A stretch of DNA of 7,014 nucleotides. Source: an uncultured Mogibacterium sp. (lineage in GTDB: Bacteria > Bacillota_A > Clostridia > Peptostreptococcales > Anaerovoracaceae). The stretch's first letter is position 1. Every line of letters begins with the position of its first letter. The stretch lies in NCBI RefSeq assembly GCF_938039775.1, contig NZ_CALHTQ010000179.1, positions 1 to 7,014 of the forward strand. Reading direction: 5' to 3'. Made by a program: the position numbers and the translations under genes. Positions 5,444-7,014 of this stretch are shown here, in pieces. The notes below the pieces were generated by a model. It saw only the letters and a list, made by a program, of their open reading frames with translations, was not told the origin of the DNA and did not search any database.

Positions 5444-6214
5444 ATGATGGAATATAGATTCGATGCAGAGAAGACAAAACATGAAGTGGTTACGTGGATT
5501 CGTCAGTTCTTCGATGAGAATGGACCAGGCTGTAATGCAGTACTTGGAATATCAGGTGGAAAGGACAGCTCCATCGCGGCAGCTTTATGTGTAGAGGCGC
5601 TTGGTAGGAACCGTGTAATAGGTGTGCTTATGCCAAATGGCGAGCAAGCTGATATCGAAATGGCAAGGCTTTTAGTTAATCATTTAGGAATACGGAGCAT
5701 CGAGGTTAATATTAAGTCTGCCGTGGATGGTGTGCTGAATGGGATTGAAGAAGGTGAGAAGAATGGATTGAACTTAGAGATCTCAAAGCAGACAAAAGAG
5801 AACCTCCCTCCTAGGATTAGAATGTCGACGGTATATGCTATAAGTCAAAGCATGAATGGCAGGGTTGTTAATACATGCAATCTTTCAGAAGATTGGGTTG
5901 GCTATTCAACTAGGTACGGCGATTCTGTCGGTGATTTTAGTCCTATGTCTAATTTGACTGTAACGGAGGTTAAGCAAATTGGTCGTCTGCTAGACTTGCC
6001 AGATGTTCTTATTGACAAAGTGCCTATCGATGGACTGTGCGGAAAATCCGATGAGGACAATCTAGGATTTACTTATGAAATGCTAGATAAGTATATTAGA
6101 ATGGGAATTATTGAAGATCAAGAAAAGAAGGCTATAATCGATAAAAAGCATGTGCAGAACTTATTTAAATTAAAACTTATGCCTATGTTTGATCCTAAAA
6201 TTGATACTATATAA
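5444..6214 (+). CDS. nadE: NH3-dependent NAD synthetase
   Basis: A 256-aa enzyme that converts nicotinate adenine dinucleotide, ATP and ammonia to NAD, the last step of NAD synthesis. The N-type ATP pyrophosphatase loop SGGKDS is at 37-42. NTCNLSEDWVGYSTRYGDSVGDFSP (143-167) matches the deamido-NAD and ATP-binding region. GLCGKSDEDNLGFTYEMLD (197-215) corresponds to the conserved (Q/K)(T/S)DE..LG..Y loop. There is no N-terminal glutaminase domain, so ammonia is used directly; PncA in the same unit releases ammonia. Three in-frame ATGs occur (5438, 5444, 5447), and spacing from AAAGGA favours 5444. It follows the nadV-like gene by 47 nt without a terminator. NadE is not needed by a pure nicotinamide-to-NMN route, which is why its presence here bears on the specificity of the upstream transferase. 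Confidence 0.93.
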   Translation: MMEYRFDAEKTKHEVVTWIRQFFDENGPGCNAVLGISGGKDSSIAAALCVEALGRNRVIGVLMPNGEQADIEMARLLVNHLGIRSIEVNIKSAVDGVLNGIEEGEKNGLNLEISKQTKENLPPRIRMSTVYAISQSMNGRVVNTCNLSEDWVGYSTRYGDSVGDFSPMSNLTVTEVKQIGRLLDLPDVLIDKVPIDGLCGKSDEDNLGFTYEMLDKYIRMGIIEDQEKKAIIDKKHVQNLFKLKLMPMFDPKIDTI

Positions 6215-6286
6215 TTAATAATTAATTACTTAAGAACTGAAATTATAGTAACGGAAAGAGTAATTGGTTAGCGGGAGATGACCTAT

Positions 6287-7014
6287 ATGACATACGATAT
6301 AAATAGTTCTGAAGAGAGGGAATACCTCGAGAATTACAATATTGAGCAATTTGAACGTCCATCAGTTGCCACTGATATAGTTGCGTTTGCCGTAATGCGG
6401 GATGGTGAGCAAAGTAATATTAGGAAGCTGGAAAATAGAGAGCTTAAACTTTTGCTTATCAAGAGATCTCAATTTCCGTACAAAGGCGCATGGGCACTTC
6501 CAGGAGGTTTTTTACGACCAGGTGAGACTGTTGAGGAAACTGCAAAGCGGGAACTTTTTGAGGAAACGGGAGTAAAGAATCCATTTTTGCACCTAGCAGG
6601 GGTATACTCAGAAGCTGAAAGAGATCCTAGAGGATGGATTATATCAAATAGCTTTATATCTCTAATTAATGCGGAAATTTGCTCACTAAGAGCGGATACT
6701 GATGCATGGGATGCAGCCTGGTTCTGCGTAAATCTTCAAAGTGAAATTACTTCAAATAATGATTCATCAAGTACAACTCAAATGATTAAACATACTCTAA
6801 CCTTATCTTTTGATAGCACTTCTTCCGACAGCAACATAAAAGGCGATGAAAATATTGAGATTGAAGCGATTGTATCAGAGGAATCAACAAGAAAAGGTTA
6901 CAATCACGTATCGAACTATCAGATAGTAGACAGGGGGGGGCTGGGATTCGATCATGCTAAAATCATAGTTCAGTCACTTCTCGAGCTCAGAGATATGATG
7001 GAGTACGACCTTAG
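6287..7014 (+). CDS. Nudix protein, probable NrtR-like NAD regulator (3' end cut off)
   Basis: At least 242 aa, still open at the window end. The frame from 6287 shows ERPSVATDIVAFAV (23-36), then LPGGF and a complete Nudix box at 74-96 (G-x5-E-x7-RE-L-F-EE-T-G-V). AERDPRGWIISNSFISLI (110-127) follows, then a low-complexity Ser/Thr/Asn-rich insert (about 152-200), and LGFDHAKIIVQSLLELRDMMEY (219-240). That last block is the linker that in NrtR-type proteins precedes a C-terminal winged helix, here outside the window. GGGAG (6273-6277) touches the ATG at 6278 but is 9 nt from the ATG at 6287, so 6287 is preferred. NrtR proteins bind ADP-ribose and repress NAD genes, and the position at the end of a NAD unit with palindromic operators fits. 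The intact Nudix box means it may also hydrolyse ADP-ribose, and a plain Nudix hydrolase remains possible. Confidence 0.78.
   Translation, partial: MTYDINSSEEREYLENYNIEQFERPSVATDIVAFAVMRDGEQSNIRKLENRELKLLLIKRSQFPYKGAWALPGGFLRPGETVEETAKRELFEETGVKNPFLHLAGVYSEAERDPRGWIISNSFISLINAEICSLRADTDAWDAAWFCVNLQSEITSNNDSSSTTQMIKHTLTLSFDSTSSDSNIKGDENIEIEAIVSEESTRKGYNHVSNYQIVDRGGLGFDHAKIIVQSLLELRDMMEYDL

Overview
The window looks like chromosome of a low-GC Gram-positive anaerobe, most likely class Clostridia. The reasons are AT-rich intergenic DNA, strong AGGAG-type ribosome binding sites, a T-box riboswitch, and Clostridia-like versions of all the recognisable proteins. I cannot fix the family or genus from sequence alone. 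No insertion sequence, phage gene, CRISPR array, tRNA or rRNA was seen.

Layout. (1) Bases 1-534: the 3' part of an unrecognised, aromatic-rich protein gene on the + strand, ending at a shared bidirectional terminator (563-604). (2) Bases 640-2398, - strand: a self-contained tryptophan unit. It has a sigma-A promoter, a T-box leader with a UGG (Trp) specifier, a UGGC acceptor-binding bulge and an intrinsic terminator, followed by a stand-alone TrpB2-type tryptophan synthase beta chain of 462 aa. The much longer open frame over this gene runs through the T-box and is not real coding sequence upstream of 2028. (3) Bases 2459-7014, + strand: a divergent five-gene NAD unit. Its order is nicotinamidase (pncA), a short divergent PRPP-synthetase-like kinase, a NAMPT-family phosphoribosyltransferase (nadV-like), ammonia-dependent NAD synthetase (nadE), and a Nudix protein of NrtR type cut by the window end. 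The gaps are 50, 13, 47 and 72 nt, with no terminator between genes.

Regulation. The NAD unit is preceded by two copies, 36 bp apart, of a 23-bp near-palindrome with ideal half-sites CTTATTATC / GATAATAAG. One copy lies between the -35 and the proposed -10, the other just before the first ribosome binding site. The distal Nudix gene resembles NrtR, an ADP-ribose-sensing repressor of NAD genes, and is the obvious candidate to bind them.

How the genes may work together. The simplest reading is NAD salvage with its own PRPP supply. Two details make the central pair worth attention. First, the NAMPT-like enzyme has Ala215 at the position of human Asp219, the residue that reads the amide of nicotinamide. 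Second, the kinase-like partner has Ser-Arg in place of Asp-Thr in the loop that holds the ribose-5-phosphate phosphate. So the pair may not do the textbook reaction. It could feed a deamidated route (PncA to nicotinate, nicotinate to NaMN, NadE at the end). It could also resemble the Adps-Namat pair of the phage NARP1 pathway, which rebuilds NAD from ADP-ribose and nicotinamide. These are inferences and are listed as findings.
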